Assembly (NCBI GenBank): GCA_050015095.1
Contig: JBEKCC010000001.1
Span: 496,001 to 560,000 of the forward strand
Direction: 5' to 3'
Origin: MVRE01 sp015660965
GTDB taxonomy: Archaea > Halobacteriota > Methanomicrobia > Methanomicrobiales > Methanospirillaceae
Length of the DNA: 64,000 nucleotides
The first letter of the stretch is position 1. Each line of letters starts with the position of its first letter. A model generated the notes under the pieces. That model ran no database searches and was not told where the DNA came from. It worked only from the letters and a program-made list of their open reading frames with translations. Both the position numbers and the translations under genes were made by a program. This document shows positions 33,299 through 41,630 of the stretch, piece by piece.

Positions 33299-34207
33299 TC
33301 AGAACCCTGCTCGTATCGCTTCACAAACTTCAAGGTTAAGGATTGCTTGATTTGGGGTTATTGGAAAGGGACGCCCTTTTTGCACACAATCAAGAAAAGT
33401 TGCGAGCTCAAGTTTGAGCGGTTCAAGCTTGTTCACCATGACCTTCTCTATGATATTTTCCTGAACATACCTTTCAGCGTCAACATGGTATTGCCCGGGT
33501 TTACGATAGATGGTTACTTCTTGGGTCATAAAGTCCCCTTCGATAGTGAGCTCCTCTTCTTCAACGTAAATAAGTCGGATCTTTTTTGACGACTTTCTGC
33601 TAGCAGAGAGGCTAACCGGGATATTGTCGCACTTTAAAAGAACGCTACAAACATCCTGATTTCCGACAGTGTGAAGAGTACATTGAACCTTTTCAAACAA
33701 AACATTCTGTAGGATATCAATATCATGTATCATGAGGTCTTCAACGACAGTGCTCCCCTTTACTCGTGCTGAAGCAGGATTGTGCCGCTTCATCTCGATA
33801 TAAAGAGGTTTTTTAATGATCTTCCGAATTTCACCTACAATTGGGTTGAATCGTTCGATATGTCCAACACCGATCACAAGTCCTTTTGGTATCTCCTTGA
33901 TCAACTTCTTTGCATCTTTTGATGTGGCACAAATTGGTTTTTCAATTAAAACCCCGCATCGTGCATTAAAGGCCTTTTTTGCGATCTCCGCATGGAACTG
34001 CGTGGGGACACAAATGCTCACTGCGTCGACATGGCTAAGAAGGGTTTCAAGAGAATCATGTACAATAGCCCCATGTTTAGTACCAATTTCATCGGCCGCT
34101 TTTTTATTGGCATCAAATACCCTAACCGAATCAATGTTTTTTAATTCTGAATAGACCCGGACATGGTTTTTTCCCATCGTTCCGACACCGATTACTCCAA
34201 CGTCCAT
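33299..34207 (-). CDS. Gfo/Idh/MocA oxidoreductase (WbpB-like)
   Basis: A 302-residue NAD-dependent sugar oxidoreductase. The N-terminal Rossmann fold has VGVIGVGTMGKNHVRVY, the second-sphere motif is GVLIEKPICAT (the EKP motif), and GHIERFNP with its catalytic lysine/His region follows. In the WbpB role it oxidises C3 of a UDP-uronic acid to the 3-keto form. The ATG overlaps the upstream aminotransferase TGA, and AAGGTGG lies just before. The neighbouring aminotransferase is the expected next enzyme. Confidence 0.9.
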   Translation of the reverse strand: MDVGVIGVGTMGKNHVRVYSELKNIDSVRVFDANKKAADEIGTKHGAIVHDSLETLLSHVDAVSICVPTQFHAEIAKKAFNARCGVLIEKPICATSKDAKKLIKEIPKGLVIGVGHIERFNPIVGEIRKIIKKPLYIEMKRHNPASARVKGSTVVEDLMIHDIDILQNVLFEKVQCTLHTVGNQDVCSVLLKCDNIPVSLSASRKSSKKIRLIYVEEEELTIEGDFMTQEVTIYRKPGQYHVDAERYVQENIIEKVMVNKLEPLKLELATFLDCVQKGRPFPITPNQAILNLEVCEAIRAGF

Positions 34208-35298
34208 CAAACCACCTTATTAATGACGTCGCAAATATACGTTAGCTCCTTTCCATCAAGCATGGGATGTACCGGTAATGATAGAACACTGGAAGCGAGT
34301 TTGGTTGATATCGGGCATGGATCTGGATCATTGTGAAGATTGTACATAGGTTGGCGATGGATTGGAAGAGGGTAATGTATTGCGGTGCTAATCCCCTTTG
34401 TATTTAAATAATCAATTAATTCCGATCGCTTCATTGGAAACTCCTCAGTTAGGCGGATCACGTACTGATGATAAACGTGATTGACACCATCCATTTCTTT
34501 TGGGGTGATCAGTCCCTTGCATCGAATATTCTCATTAAAAAATTCCGCATTTTTCCTTCTCCGTCGATTAAATTTTTCCAATTTTTTAAGCTGCACAAGC
34601 CCTATCGCCGCTGCTATATCAGTCATACGATAGTTGTAACCGAGACGGGTATGCAAATATTTCTCAATCTGTCCGTGGTTTATTATTTGTCTCAGACGTT
34701 CTACCATCGCTTTCTCATTGGTCGTTACCATGCCACCCTCACCTGTAATCATATTTTTTGTCGCATAGAACGAAAAACAGCCAAAATGTCCGAATCCACC
34801 AACTCGCTCACTATTAAATAACGCCCCATGAGCTTGTGCCGCATCTTCTATTTGTATCAGATTATGTTCTTGACAGATTTGTTGAACTTCCTGTATATCA
34901 AACGGTTGTCCAAATAAGTGAACGCCAATCACTGCCTTAGTTTTTGGGGTAATCCGTTCTTCAATCTGGAGTGGATCAATGTTGTAAGTTTGTTCGTCAA
35001 CATCACAAAAAATCGGGATAGCTCCGCACATGGATACACAACTTGCAGTGGCAATGAATGAGAAGGAAGGGACAATCACTTCATCGCCATATCCTATTTC
35101 TGCCGCGAGAAGAGCCGCATGAAGGGCAGAAGTACCATTATTTGTTGCAATAGCGTGGGTTGTACCACAGAGATCTGCGAATGCTCTTTCGAACTCAGCA
35201 ACCTTCTCACCTTGTGCAAGCATGCCGGATTTCAAAACAGCACTTACCGCGGCGACCTCTTCATCTCCGATGATAGGATGTGCAATTGGAATTTGCAC
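34207..35298 (-). CDS. DegT/DnrJ/EryC1/StrS aminotransferase (WbpE-like)
   Basis: A 363-residue PLP aminotransferase that puts an amino group on a keto nucleotide sugar. PLP ligands are visible: TNNGTSALHAALLAA (phosphate), EDAAQAHGA (Asp pairing with PLP) and FSFYATKNMITGEGGM with the Schiff-base lysine. It is the first gene of the operon, 142 bases divergent from pyrB. With the WecC/WbpA- and WbpB-like genes it gives the C6-oxidation, C3-oxidation and C3-amination steps. No acetyltransferase or 2-epimerase follows here, so the final sugar is unclear. Confidence 0.9.
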   Translation of the reverse strand: MQIPIAHPIIGDEEVAAVSAVLKSGMLAQGEKVAEFERAFADLCGTTHAIATNNGTSALHAALLAAEIGYGDEVIVPSFSFIATASCVSMCGAIPIFCDVDEQTYNIDPLQIEERITPKTKAVIGVHLFGQPFDIQEVQQICQEHNLIQIEDAAQAHGALFNSERVGGFGHFGCFSFYATKNMITGEGGMVTTNEKAMVERLRQIINHGQIEKYLHTRLGYNYRMTDIAAAIGLVQLKKLEKFNRRRRKNAEFFNENIRCKGLITPKEMDGVNHVYHQYVIRLTEEFPMKRSELIDYLNTKGISTAIHYPLPIHRQPMYNLHNDPDPCPISTKLASSVLSLPVHPMLDGKELTYICDVINKVV

Positions 35299-35408
35299 TG
35301 ATTTCTCTCCTTTTGAAAATCTACGTACAGGTGCTCACCAATTCAATAATATCATTCCTGTCTAAAACTGAGTTTCACCCGAAAGTTAGGTAATACCTCA
35401 CGCTCAAG

Positions 35409-35420
35409 TAATATATATAA
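35409..35420 (+). promoter_or_regulatory. TATA box of pyrBI
   Basis: TAATATATATAA lies 21-32 bases before the pyrB ATG at 35441. This predicts a leaderless or very short-leader message, although a GAGGAG and a run of seven Gs also fall before the start. Confidence 0.55.
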
Positions 35421-35440
35421 GAGGAGTAACTGGGGGGGTA

Positions 35441-36340
35441 ATGACGCGGCACATCATATCAATCAAGGATTTTGACCGCCGGCAAATTGACCGTTTGCTG
35501 GACAATGCAAAGCGCATTGATGCACAAAAATATGATAAAACCGCGCTCAACGGAAAAATCCTTGCAACGCTCTTTTTTGAACCTAGTACCAGAACGAGGA
35601 TGAGTTTTGAAGCCGCAATGGCACGACTTGGTGGAACATCAATTTCAGTAGGAAGTGTTGAAGCGTGCTCGATGGCAAAAGGGGAGACGCTTGCTGATAC
35701 AATTCGGGTTGTAAGTGGTTATGCCGATGCAATTGTCATTCGACATCCAAAGGAGGGTGCAGCTCGCCTTGCTGCGCAATTTGCTAGTGTTCCTGTAATT
35801 AATGCGGGTGATGGTGCTGGTCAACATCCCTCCCAAACGTTACTTGATCTGTACACAATCAGACAATCGATGAAATTAGACGGAATTAATCTTGCTCTTA
35901 TCGGTGATCTTAGATATGGACGAACAGCACATTCACTTGCATCGGCCCTCTCTCTCTATCACGTAAAACTTCATACAATATCCCCAACAGGACTAGAACT
36001 CCCCCCCGCCTTAATTACAGAGCTTGGCGAGAAAGGGATGGAGATTATTGACCATGATGAGATCAAAGACATCGTTAAAGAGGTCGATGTCATATACGTG
36101 ACGCGAATCCAGCGTGAACGGTTCCCTGATTCCGCATCGTACTTCAATGTTACCTCTAACTATCGAATAACACCAGAACTACTCGAATCAGCAAAAAAAC
36201 ATGCTATAATCTTGCATCCACTACCTAGAGTGGACGAAATTGATCCACGTGTAGATCGACTTCCAAATGCTAAATATTTTGAACAGTCAAAAAATGGTGT
36301 TCCTGTAAGGATGGCAATGCTGATGCAGGTGATTCAATGA
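35441..36340 (+). CDS. pyrB: Aspartate carbamoyltransferase catalytic subunit
   Basis: The catalytic chain of ATCase, 299 residues, joining carbamoyl phosphate and aspartate in pyrimidine synthesis. The carbamoyl phosphate loop is FFEPSTRTRMSFEAAMARLGG near residues 48-68, and GDGAGQHPSQTLLDLYTI and IILHPLPRVDEID are canonical. The regulatory subunit follows at once, its ATG overlapping the pyrB TGA, so the pair is translationally coupled and should form the two-subunit holoenzyme. Nothing unusual in length or motifs. Confidence 0.98.
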   Translation: MTRHIISIKDFDRRQIDRLLDNAKRIDAQKYDKTALNGKILATLFFEPSTRTRMSFEAAMARLGGTSISVGSVEACSMAKGETLADTIRVVSGYADAIVIRHPKEGAARLAAQFASVPVINAGDGAGQHPSQTLLDLYTIRQSMKLDGINLALIGDLRYGRTAHSLASALSLYHVKLHTISPTGLELPPALITELGEKGMEIIDHDEIKDIVKEVDVIYVTRIQRERFPDSASYFNVTSNYRITPELLESAKKHAIILHPLPRVDEIDPRVDRLPNAKYFEQSKNGVPVRMAMLMQVIQ

Positions 36341-36810
36341 AAAAAGAGGAGAATAATGAGAAAGAGGAATTGCTTGTCCGAAGAATCCAAAACGGTACTG
36401 TAATAGACCATATAGCTCCCGGAGAGGCCCTTAATGTAGTTAAAATTCTCGGTATTACCGGCTCCACAACAGAATCACTTTCGATTGCCACGAATGTTCC
36501 TAGCGACCAGATGGGAAAAAAAGATATTGTAAAACTTTCAAACCGAGAACTTTCGAAAGAAGAAGTTGATCGGATAGCTCTCATTTCACCGCGAGCAACG
36601 ATAAACATTATACGAAACTATAAAGTGTGTGAAAAGAAGGGGGTTGAAGTGCCGGAATTAATTGAGGGTCTCGTCCGCTGTCCCAATCCGGGGTGCATTT
36701 CAAACACAAACGAACCAATACGTAGTCGCTTTGTTGTTACTCCAAAAGGTCTCCATTGTATTTATTGTGAGTGGGTACTTACACGAGATATACCAAGTCA
36801 TATCATCTAA
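36337..36810 (+). CDS. pyrI: Aspartate carbamoyltransferase regulatory subunit
   Basis: The zinc-binding regulatory chain, 157 residues, which carries CTP/ATP feedback to PyrB. The nucleotide-binding domain includes VRRIQNGTVIDHIAPGEAL. The zinc domain has C-x4-C (CPNPGC) and CIYC near residues 115-145. The start overlaps pyrB by four bases. Length and motifs are normal. A 181-base AT-rich gap without a credible open frame follows it. Confidence 0.97.
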   Translation: MKKEENNEKEELLVRRIQNGTVIDHIAPGEALNVVKILGITGSTTESLSIATNVPSDQMGKKDIVKLSNRELSKEEVDRIALISPRATINIIRNYKVCEKKGVEVPELIEGLVRCPNPGCISNTNEPIRSRFVVTPKGLHCIYCEWVLTRDIPSHII

Positions 36811-36945
36811 CTAATGAAATGAATGAACCAAATGCAAAAATAAAAAATTTTATGTTTATTAGTAATTGAAATTAAAAATATTTGCTTTCTTAACTAATTT
36901 TTCTCATTTAATTCTTCATTATTTGATGAAAATCAACTCAATTGA

Positions 36946-36956
36946 TTTATTATAGG
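36946..36956 (+). promoter_or_regulatory. TATA box of the PKD-protein gene
   Basis: TTTATTATAGG lies 36-46 bases before the ATG at 36992. Transcription from about 36975-36982 would leave a leader of roughly 10-17 bases containing the GGTGATATCACC palindrome. Confidence 0.4.
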
Positions 36957-36968
36957 ACAAAATCAAAA

Positions 36969-36991
36969 ATATCACACTAGGTGATATCACC
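36969..36991 (+). promoter_or_regulatory. Overlapping inverted repeats at the PKD-protein ribosome-binding site
   Basis: Three alternating copies of ATATCAC/GTGATAT: an upstream arm at 36969-36975, and the perfect 12-base palindrome GGTGATATCACC at 36980-36991, which touches the ATG. The GGTGAT is also the ribosome-binding site. It can therefore be paired either with the upstream or the downstream arm in RNA, or bound by a protein as DNA. A related ATATCAC/GTGATAT pair precedes purN (62253-62278). Confidence 0.45.
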
Positions 36992-39262
36992 ATGGGAAGA
37001 AACTGGCGAATTGCTTTACTAGTTCTGGGGCTGCTTGTATTTGCGGCTCTCATATCGACCGCATTGGCATCATCAACAGATACAAAAGCGGGGTACATCA
37101 TAGTCGGAGTTCCACCAAGTGCCGATTTTGGTGTAATGTATGCGTATAACACAATCCCAACAACGGTAAAGTTTTTGGATATGTCAACGGGAAGTACTCC
37201 ACTAACATACCAGTGGGATTTTGGCGACGGGACAACATCAACAGATCCTAACCCGTCACATCTCTACATTCAAAAGGGATCTTATACAATTACCCTCACT
37301 GTTACAAACACATATGGATCGAGTACGGCTAGAAAAGTAAATGCCGTTTCAATTGGTGTCCAGCCTGTAGCGGATTTCTCTGCTGACCAAACTATTGGTA
37401 ATGTTCCATTTGTTGTCAATTTCAATGACAGATCATTGGGACATCCCAGTACGTGGAATTGGAACTTTGGTGACGGTCAAGGTTCAACTGACCAAAATCC
37501 TGTGCACACTTATTGGGAAGGCGGAAAGTTTACTGTAACTCTGACTGCTTCAAATGATTATGGTTCATCAAATGCATTTAAGTCTGAATATATTATTGTA
37601 AATCCACCATTGAAGTCAAAATTTAGTACGGATACCGTAAAAGGGAATGCACCTTTAACAGTGAAATTCACCGATCTTTCAATTGGTAGTCCCGCGTCTT
37701 GGAAATGGGATTTCGCAGATGGGTCCACATCAACTGAACAGAACCCTGTGCACACATTTAGTACGTCTGGTGCATATCGTGTTGTTCTTGAAGTAACTCG
37801 TGGAACAATGAGCGATAAGTCACTAGGTATTATCAATGTTGGAGGAGTCCCAGTTAGCAACTTTGTTGCTGACCAGACGCTGGTTAGCGTAAATGATATC
37901 ATTCGTTTCACAGATAAGACAACAAATTCGCCCACAAAATGGTTATGGAATTTTGGTGATGGTAGTGAGTCGAGTGAACAAAACCCCGTAAAAACATATA
38001 CTGATAGGGGAGTCTACACGGTCTCACTATGGACAGGAAATGAAAATACCAATAGAAAAGACCAACTTGTCAAAGTGGGGTACATCACTGTCGGGGTTGG
38101 CCCCGTTGCAAACTTAATTGCAGAAACTCCTGTATATCAGCAGTCAAATTCACGTCTAAATGTAAGATTTATTGATACTTCAATGGGATCACCAACATCT
38201 TGGTTATGGAATTTCGGTGATGGGCAGACTTCCACAGAACAAAATCCAACTCATTTATATTCCTTACCTGGCTCCTATAAAGTCTCACTTACAGTGAAAA
38301 ACAAGTTCGGTGAAGATACCAAAATTGCTGGTAATTTTATTAATGTAGGCCAGGGTCCAAACGTGGACTTTAGTGCGGATAAAACCGTTGTAAATGTAGG
38401 GAGAATCATTCATTTCACTGACCTTTCCACTAACTCTCCAAACGATTGGAAGTGGGATTTCGGTGACGGTACAACTGGTACAGGTCAAAACCCAGACCAT
38501 GCATACCGGGCAATCGGAGTCTACGATGTAACCCTTACCGCATCGAATCAATACACCGCATTAAGTCAAACGAAAATAGGATATATTAGTGTCACGATCA
38601 ACTTCCCACGGGCAGACTTTGTGGCGGATAAAACAAAGGGCCAAGCACCATTCCAAGTCCAGTTTACTGATCTGTCTAAAGGTAAACCCACTGCATGGAA
38701 ATGGGACTTTGGCGATGGTTCAACAACATCTGATCAAAACCCAGCCCATAAATATACTACAAATGGTGTTTATACCGTTAGTCTCACAACCACAAACGCA
38801 AATGGTCAAGACACTGAGACAAAAGACAAATATATTGTCGTCACTCAAGCCCCAATTGCTAACTTTAAAGTAGACTCCCGCCTTGGGAAAGCACCTTTCA
38901 TTGTCAAATTCCATGACCTTTCTGCAGGTCAGCCCACAAAATGGTATTGGGAATTTGGTGATGGTGCCACATCCGCGGACCAAAACCCCGAACATTCTTA
39001 TGCACGGGAAGGTACCTATGATGTCAAGCTAACAGTCTGGAACCAATACGGTTCTGACAGCATACTCAAGACAGGAACAACAAATGAGCCATTGGTTCTC
39101 GAGACTCCTGCACCAACACCAGCACCTGTAACAACAACTCAAGTCGTTGTTGCTGCTACCACCGCGAAACCAGTGGCAACCCAAGCACCGCTTCCACTAA
39201 TCGTTGTTATTGGCGCTTTGGCGATCAGTTTGATTGCTCTCGTTGCGGGCAAAAGGAAATAA
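36992..39262 (+). CDS. Large cell-surface protein with eight PKD domains
   Basis: A 756-residue exported protein. A signal peptide (about 1-27, ending STALASS) is followed by eight PKD repeats of about 82 residues, each with the WxFGDGxxSxxQNPxHxY signature (for example WKWDFGDGSTTSDQNP). The third repeat has WDFADG in place of FGDG. A Thr/Pro linker and a C-terminal membrane helix (about 732-752) ending in GKRK anchor it. PKD arrays form rigid beta rods in archaeal S-layer and adhesion proteins. No enzymatic domain is seen. Palindromic sequences sit at its ribosome-binding site. Confidence 0.9.
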   Translation: MGRNWRIALLVLGLLVFAALISTALASSTDTKAGYIIVGVPPSADFGVMYAYNTIPTTVKFLDMSTGSTPLTYQWDFGDGTTSTDPNPSHLYIQKGSYTITLTVTNTYGSSTARKVNAVSIGVQPVADFSADQTIGNVPFVVNFNDRSLGHPSTWNWNFGDGQGSTDQNPVHTYWEGGKFTVTLTASNDYGSSNAFKSEYIIVNPPLKSKFSTDTVKGNAPLTVKFTDLSIGSPASWKWDFADGSTSTEQNPVHTFSTSGAYRVVLEVTRGTMSDKSLGIINVGGVPVSNFVADQTLVSVNDIIRFTDKTTNSPTKWLWNFGDGSESSEQNPVKTYTDRGVYTVSLWTGNENTNRKDQLVKVGYITVGVGPVANLIAETPVYQQSNSRLNVRFIDTSMGSPTSWLWNFGDGQTSTEQNPTHLYSLPGSYKVSLTVKNKFGEDTKIAGNFINVGQGPNVDFSADKTVVNVGRIIHFTDLSTNSPNDWKWDFGDGTTGTGQNPDHAYRAIGVYDVTLTASNQYTALSQTKIGYISVTINFPRADFVADKTKGQAPFQVQFTDLSKGKPTAWKWDFGDGSTTSDQNPAHKYTTNGVYTVSLTTTNANGQDTETKDKYIVVTQAPIANFKVDSRLGKAPFIVKFHDLSAGQPTKWYWEFGDGATSADQNPEHSYAREGTYDVKLTVWNQYGSDSILKTGTTNEPLVLETPAPTPAPVTTTQVVVAATTAKPVATQAPLPLIVVIGALAISLIALVAGKRK

Positions 39263-39367
39263 TAACTAACAATCCTTTTTTCAAAAATACGGAAACGTTC
39301 CTCTATCATCTGTTAAGATATAACAAGGTTTAGCTCGATCGTTTTTTTAAAAAGAGAGAGACGGAGT

Positions 39368-39832
39368 TTATCCTTTTTTAATAAGGCGACCGTGTATGTC
39401 GATTTCACCTCGCCAGATTCGGGTGGAGGAGATCCAGCGACCATCCTCAGCGAGAACACATGTAATTTGGTGGATATCCACCTTTTTTCTGCCATGTTCC
39501 TTTCTTAGTTTGTTGATCTCAACGGCAACAGATAGGGTTTCTTCAGAGACTACGAGAGCATCAAAATCAACGTCCAATGCCGAGCCATATCTGTCACTGA
39601 GAGGTTCTACTTCCCATTTTGAGGAATAGTTCTGATTCGAAATAAAATCTAGTAAGTCTTTTTTTCGGTCAGGGTAAGAATGAAACGGGTGTACCTTTTT
39701 ACTTGCAAATTCATCAGTAGTAAGGCCTATAACAACCTCTCCTGTTGGTCCTGCAAGTTCGAACGACCGTTTCAACAGACGTTTATGTCCATCATGTAGA
39801 GGGTCAAAAGTTCCCCCTACCATAACCTTCAT
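39368..39832 (-). CDS. coaD: Phosphopantetheine adenylyltransferase (archaeal CoaD)
   Basis: A 154-residue cytidylyltransferase-fold enzyme that adenylates 4'-phosphopantetheine to dephospho-CoA. It opens with MKVMVGGTFDPLHDGHKRLL, which contains the nucleotide-binding HDGH motif. The C-terminal ISSTRIWRGEIDIHG includes the second catalytic ISSTR motif. The sequence belongs to the archaeal/eukaryotic PPAT group rather than bacterial CoaD. It diverges by 30 bases from the gamma-carbonic-anhydrase-like gene, and is convergent with the PKD protein. Confidence 0.93.
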   Translation of the reverse strand: MKVMVGGTFDPLHDGHKRLLKRSFELAGPTGEVVIGLTTDEFASKKVHPFHSYPDRKKDLLDFISNQNYSSKWEVEPLSDRYGSALDVDFDALVVSEETLSVAVEINKLRKEHGRKKVDIHQITCVLAEDGRWISSTRIWRGEIDIHGRLIKKG

Positions 39833-39862
39833 ACTGTCTGTACGTTAAGTTCCTATGGTATT

Positions 39863-40357
39863 ATGGGTATGGATGGAAAGGTCGTCGGCAACCCACTCTT
39901 CATCGCTCCAAACGCAACCGTCATTGGAGACGTGACACTCACAGCAAAGGTGAGTATATGGTTTGGAGCTGTGGTGCGAGCTGACAAGGACCGGATCATC
40001 ATTGGTGAGGGGTCAAACATTCAGGATAATTGCGTCGTGCACACAAGTAGGGGTCACCCCGTCATAATCGGTGCTAATGTATCCATCGGTCATGGGGCAA
40101 TTCTACATGGATGTACACTCGGCGACATGGTTTTAGTTGGAATGGGTGCGATTATCCTTAACGACGCAAAAGTTGGCTCTGGTTCAATTATTGGCGCAGG
40201 TGCTCTGATAACTGAAAAAATGGAAGTACCGGCGGGTTCCGTAGTTGTCGGTATCCCTGGTAAAATAATAAAGCAGACAACTGATGCACAAAAAGAGCAC
40301 ATCATATCCAATGCACGGGCATACGTAGATCTAGCATCGGAGTATGCCCATGGGTGA
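39863..40357 (+). CDS. Gamma carbonic anhydrase-family hexapeptide protein
   Basis: A 164-residue left-handed beta-helix protein of the gamma-carbonic-anhydrase/YrdA group. Hexapeptide-repeat sequence runs through most of it (VSIWFGAVVRADKDRIIIGEGSNIQDNCVVH). Histidines in CVVHTS, SIGHGAILHG match the metal ligands. The proton-shuttle glutamates of the Cam enzyme are not obvious, so activity is uncertain. It is shorter than Cam and without a signal peptide. Its end overlaps the HdrA-like gene start, forming a three-gene chain with it and the MtnA-type gene. Confidence 0.88.
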   Translation: MGMDGKVVGNPLFIAPNATVIGDVTLTAKVSIWFGAVVRADKDRIIIGEGSNIQDNCVVHTSRGHPVIIGANVSIGHGAILHGCTLGDMVLVGMGAIILNDAKVGSGSIIGAGALITEKMEVPAGSVVVGIPGKIIKQTTDAQKEHIISNARAYVDLASEYAHG

Positions 40358-41630
40358 TGTTGTTGTAATAGGGGGAGGTATTGCAGGTATCCAAACTGCA
40401 CTTGACCTTGCAAACCATGGAATTGTTGTCCACCTCATCGAACGTGAACCTTCTATTGGCGGACACATGGCGCAGCTTGACAAAACATTTCCTACCAACG
40501 ACTGTTCAATGTGCATTCTCTCACCTAAGATGGTAGAAATTGCACGCCACCCCAATATTCGTTTATATACCTTATCAGAAGTCGAATCAATTGAAGGCGA
40601 GGTAGGGAATTTCACGGTCACAATAAAAAAACATCCGCGTTACATAGATGAAACTCTCTGCAACGGGTGTGGAGATTGCATCCAGATCTGTCCTGTTGAA
40701 GTGTATAACCGGTTTGATGCTGGCGTTGGGGTTCGGAAAGCAATATACAAACCACAACCCCAACCCGTTCCTGATATTGTGATAAAAGACCCCGACCATT
40801 GCATTGAGTGTAAGTTGTGTTACGATGTCTGTGGACCTGACGCAATACGAGAGAAACAAGAAGAAACAACAATAAAAATTTCCGCTGCGAGTATTGTAAT
40901 CGCTACTGGATACACTATCTTTGACGCATGCCGTAAGGTACAGTTTGGGTATCTTACTCTTCCAGATGTGATTACTAGCCTTGAACTTGAACGGATGATT
41001 AATGCAAGTGGTCCCACTGGAGGAAAGATCCGCCGGCTCAGCAATGGAGAAATTCCAAGGAGCGTAGTCTTTATTCAGTGCGTTGGTTCAAGGGACATGA
41101 GCATTGATCGGCCATATTGTTCTGGCGTTTGCTGTATGCAGGCCATTAAAAATGCAATGCTCATTAAAGAGAAATATCCTGATACAGATGTTACCATCTG
41201 TTACATTGATATTCGCGCTTATGGGAAAGGATATGAAGAGTACTGGGAACGGGCAAAAGAACTGGGCGTAAAATTTTTACGTGGCCTACCTTCCAATGTG
41301 ATTGCTGATAATAGTGGCATGATTATCCAAGTTGAGAACACTGAGAAAGGTGAGGTCCACGTGCTACATCCTGACCTTGTAGTTCTCTCTATTGGTATGG
41401 GGCCAGCAGTCAACACTGAATCTATTGCTGCACGACTTGGGATTCCACTCGAAAAGTCCGGCTTTATCCAACCACTAAATGACGCTGTTGAGACAGTAGC
41501 AACGATCAAACCGGGTATATATGTTGCGGGGACAGCAACAGCACCAAGAGATATCCCAGATTCAGTTTCGCAGGGTGGATCGGCAGCAATGCGAGCTTTT
41601 ATTGATGCAATAAGGACGCGATCAGTGTGA
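40350..41630 (+). CDS. HdrA-like FAD/iron-sulfur oxidoreductase, short form
   Basis: A 426-residue flavoprotein similar to heterodisulfide reductase subunit A. An N-terminal FAD motif VVIGGGIAGIQTALDL is followed by the HdrA-type C52-S-M-C55 segment. Two ferredoxin clusters come next (C104/107/110/114 and C151/154/157/161), then the second FAD part with CVGSRDMS and VCCMQAIKNAML. It is much shorter than the roughly 650-residue HdrA, lacking extra cluster regions at either end, and no hdrB or hdrC is nearby. The ATG at 40350 is chosen because GGAG lies eight bases upstream. The electron partners are unknown. Confidence 0.88.
   Translation: MGDVVVIGGGIAGIQTALDLANHGIVVHLIEREPSIGGHMAQLDKTFPTNDCSMCILSPKMVEIARHPNIRLYTLSEVESIEGEVGNFTVTIKKHPRYIDETLCNGCGDCIQICPVEVYNRFDAGVGVRKAIYKPQPQPVPDIVIKDPDHCIECKLCYDVCGPDAIREKQEETTIKISAASIVIATGYTIFDACRKVQFGYLTLPDVITSLELERMINASGPTGGKIRRLSNGEIPRSVVFIQCVGSRDMSIDRPYCSGVCCMQAIKNAMLIKEKYPDTDVTICYIDIRAYGKGYEEYWERAKELGVKFLRGLPSNVIADNSGMIIQVENTEKGEVHVLHPDLVVLSIGMGPAVNTESIAARLGIPLEKSGFIQPLNDAVETVATIKPGIYVAGTATAPRDIPDSVSQGGSAAMRAFIDAIRTRSV

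Noticed and set aside
36811..36991. Possible small gene between pyrI and the PKD gene
   Set aside because: Very AT-rich with frequent stops in every frame; only promoter elements and the palindrome are supported.
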